Virus record (IMG/VR): IMGVR_UViG_3300038353_000016
Coordinates: 1-29,409 of that record
Direction: 5' to 3' (one strand)
Origin: a virus
Length of the DNA stretch: 29,409 nt
Below the pieces are notes generated by a model. That model saw nothing but the letters and a program-made list of their open reading frames with translations. It made no database searches and had not been told where the DNA came from. The position numbers were made by a program, and so were the translations under genes. Shown piece by piece: positions 27,301-29,409 of the stretch (positions are counted from its first letter, which is position 1; each line of letters starts with the position of its first letter).

Positions 27301-29409
27301 TAGATGGACAGATTATATCTCAGGTATCATCTGGACCTGCTCTTGTTATTCCTACAACTGATAAGATTAATAATCTAAACGCAGATTTACTAGATGGTAT
27401 GACAACTGCGACTGCTGCAACAGTCTCTACAGTTGTAAATCGTGACTCATCTGGTGACTTTGCTGCTAATCAAATCACTGCTGCTAGTGGCACAGGATCT
27501 GGTGCAGGTTTCTTAGGTAACGCATCTACTGCTGATGCATGGAAGACTGCTAGAACATTCACCCTTGCAGGTGTTGTTCAAGGTTCTGTATCTGTAGATG
27601 GTAGTTCTGCTCCAACTATTAACACAACATTTGTTGATGCTGATAGCACTGGTCTTGCTGCTATGTCTGGAACTGGTTATGTTGTAAGAACAGGAACTGG
27701 AACTTATGCACAAAGAACATTTGCTGTTACAGCGTCGTCAGGTATTACACTAACAAATGCTGACGGTGTTTCTGGAAATACTACAATCAACGTTGCTTCT
27801 GCTGCAAGTAACTCTGCTAATAACCTAGTTTTAAGAGATGCATCTGGTAACTTTGCTGCAGGAACTATTACTGCAAACCTTACTGGTCAGGTATCTGACA
27901 TCTCAAATCATGACACTGGTGATCTTGCTGAAGGATCTAACCTTTACTTCACTAACGAAAGAGTAGATGATAGAATCAATGCTCTTATCACAGCAAGCAC
28001 TGGTATTACTAAAGTTTATGATGACACTGCTAATACATATACACTATCCGTAACACAGTCAGATATTAATACTGACAATGTAACTGAGGGATCTTCAAAT
28101 CTCTTCACTACTGCTGCAAGAACCAGAACTCATTTCACATATGGTAATGGTATTGCACTCGCAGGATCTGGTGAACTATCTGTAACTCAGTCTCAAATCA
28201 GTACTGATAATGTAACAGAGGGATCAACTAATCTGTTCACCACTGCTGCAAGAACAAGGACACACTTTACTTACGGAACTGGTATCACACATAGTTCTGG
28301 AACTCTATCAGTTACACAGAGTGACATTAATACAGATAACGTAACTGAAGGATCAACAAATCTCTTTACCACTCCTGCTAGAACAAGGTCTCACTTCACT
28401 TATGGACAAGGTATAGGAATCAATTCTGCCTCAGGAACTATCGGTATTGACTTTGCTGAGTTTGATACAGATGATCTTGTAGAAGGTACAAGTAAACTAT
28501 TCTTTACTAATACTCGTGCTGATAATCGCATTGCACTCCAAGTTGGTGCAAACTTAGATCTATCCAGTAAATCTACAACAAATCTATCTGAAGGTACAAA
28601 TCAATACTATACGGAAGCAAGAGTTCAAGCAAAACTCGACAATGCATTTGAACAGTTAAGTGCAATGTTAAACAACCTTGCTTCAGCAACTACACTTACA
28701 CTAGGACTTAGTGGAGATCCAACACCAGGTGCAGTTGTTACAACAGGAGTTAGTGTTGGTGGTGGCGGGGGATTCACAGGAGCAACAGCAGTTGCTACCT
28801 CTGGAGGAACTGGATCTGGATTGACTGTTAATACTACAGTTGATTCTGATGGAAATATTACTGCTGCAGCAGTAAACGCAGGTGGTTCTGACTATTTGAT
28901 TACCGATACTGTTACAATCACTAATGCTAATGCAGGTAAAGTTCTTACATTGAACTTAGCAACATTATCTGGTGGAACAGGTTATACATCTGCAACTGGA
29001 GTCGCAGTTACTGGAGGATCTGGTTCTTCTGCGACTGTTGACATTACTGCATCTGGAGGTGCTATCACTAACGTAACAGTTAATAATGGTGGAACTGATT
29101 TTGTTGCAGGTGAGACTATAACCATTACTAATGCTAACGCATCTGGTATTAAGACTGTAGGAAACTTTGGTGCAACTGATTCATCAAGAACTGCAGGAAC
29201 TTACACCTTAGGCACATCTGATTATAGCACTCAAAACTCTGGTGCTAATGCAACATTCACTATTGTAATCGGCACTGGTGGAACTGTTGATTCTGTTAGC
29301 GTCACAGATGATGGTAGTGGATTCATTGCCAATGAGACTGTCACAGTTGCTGATGCTCAACTTGGCGGTGGTGGTGGAGCTGCTCTTACATTCGATGTAA
29401 CAGCGATCC
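24225..29409 (+). CDS. Giant tail-fibre protein, continuation in the -1 frame (3' partial)
   Basis: This frame is open from 24225 to the window end with no stop, about 1728 codons, so the gene runs on to the right. Its first in-frame ATG is only at 24885 and no start signal is visible, so it is not a separate gene. It reads as classic fibre sequence: KGIAAGSGAPTHTSGDSGGW, then DDPIITLGGDTAPAS domains (two copies), many repeats of TGNTxIxGTLxV and FAVRNGTTDKF, LNADLLDGM, RDSSGDFAANQI, an array of DNVTEGSxNLFTT repeats, and glycine-rich GxGY modules at the end. It shares its module style with the N-terminal frame (DADGNFAAGTI against DASGNFAAGTI). The role as a trimeric host-contact fibre is inferred from these repeats. 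Confidence 0.8.
24226..24240 (+). other. Frame-break site in the tail-fibre gene
   Basis: Here GCA TCA AAG GAA (N-terminal frame) must become ATC AAA GGA ATC (downstream frame). Adding one A to the AAA run would give GCA TCA AAA GGA ATC GCA and fuse both parts without loss (NASKGIAAGSG). Alternatively, a lysyl-tRNA could slip back one base from AAG to AAA. Upstream of 24225 the downstream frame is closed by stops at 24183, 24204, 24210 and 24222, so the switch must happen between 24225 and about 24240. Confidence 0.75.
24951..25116 (+). repeat. Fibre domain duplication, copy 1
   Basis: Encodes a segment with DGTTTTVNSTVTTVDDPIIT, then GGDTAPASDDNKDRGVEFRYY and VGFFGYD. A closely similar protein segment recurs 2025 bp (675 codons) downstream. 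Many codons differ synonymously between the copies. Confidence 0.8.
26109..26367 (+). repeat. 201-bp fibre repeat pair
   Basis: NGTLDVDADFAVRNGTTDK (from 26109) recurs as NGTLDVDANFAVRSGTTDK (from 26310), a period of 201 bp or 67 codons, with high DNA similarity. Related units (TGNTTIQGTL, DKFTVDTDNGN) recur through 25540-26900. Confidence 0.75.
26976..27141 (+). repeat. Fibre domain duplication, copy 2
   Basis: Encodes NGTTTTVNSTVTTIDDPIIT, then GGDTAPASNDGKDRGVEFRYY and IGFFGFD. It matches the copy at 24951 closely in protein but much less in DNA, so the duplication is old or the protein sequence is under strong constraint. Confidence 0.8.
27915..28620 (+). repeat. Array of DNVTEGSxNLFT fibre repeats
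   Basis: Six units carry the core (D/N)-(V/L)-x-E-G-(S/T)-x-x-(L/Y)-(F/Y)-(T/F)-T. They begin near 27915, 28071, 28203, 28332, 28467 and 28576, with periods of 156, 132, 129, 135 and 109 bp. The middle three are closest, with TARTRTHFTYG-type sequence and an SVTQSDINT linker. Such units are typical of trimeric beta-structured phage fibre shafts. Confidence 0.8.

Noticed and set aside
27915-28620. CRISPR-like array, because of regular 109-156 bp spacing
   Set aside because: The repeats are in frame, diverged at synonymous sites and encode fibre units; there are no short identical repeats with unique spacers.
24225-29409. The downstream fibre frame as a separate gene
   Set aside because: Its first ATG is at 24885, well inside conserved fibre sequence, with no ribosome site or promoter; it continues the N-terminal frame in sense.

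Overview
The window is a late structural-gene block of a large tailed phage. It most resembles a T4-like myovirus of marine picocyanobacteria (Prochlorococcus/Synechococcus type). Three things support this: a recognisable homologue of the T4 baseplate wedge protein gp8, a giant DUF4815-type structural protein directly after it, and T4-type late promoter motifs (ATAAATA) in the intergenic gaps. The DNA is AT-rich by eye, every gene lies on the + strand, and there is almost no non-coding DNA. No replication, metabolic, tRNA, CRISPR or integrase genes are present. The phage genus and host are inferred, not shown.

Layout: (1) 3-8078, the 3' part of a giant fibre or adhesin-like protein that enters from the left edge, with a LamG domain, six copies of a Cys-containing beta repeat, alpha-helical modules, a carbohydrate-binding-like domain and C-terminal hairpin modules. 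(2) 8101-9369, a 422-residue structural protein ending in a cupredoxin-like domain. (3) 9374-13960, a 1528-residue protein with several cupredoxin-like domains that look nested in one another and in a YHYH domain. (4) 13998-15530, the gp8 baseplate wedge homologue, enlarged by two insertions. (5) 15530-22756, a 2408-residue DUF4815 protein. (6, 7) 22756-23216, two small overlapping coiled-coil genes, followed by a terminator hairpin. (8) 23296 to the right edge, a giant tail-fibre gene with an Mtd-type N-terminus. Its reading frame is broken by an apparent -1 shift near 24231 and then stays open to the end of the window, so the gene is much longer than its first open frame (23296-24393) suggests.

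The genes appear to form three or four late transcription units. ATAAATA motifs precede gene 2, gp8 and the fibre gene. Within units the genes are nearly fused: a 4-nt gap, two TAATG overlaps and one ATGA overlap. Together they probably build the baseplate periphery and host-contact fibres. Across genes the proteins reuse a small set of beta modules (GxGY repeats, TSGA repeats, EIxxYT modules), and two of these have been inserted into the otherwise conserved gp8.

The most interesting points are the nested copper-site-like cupredoxin/YHYH architecture, the frame break in the fibre gene, and the module sharing that reaches into gp8.
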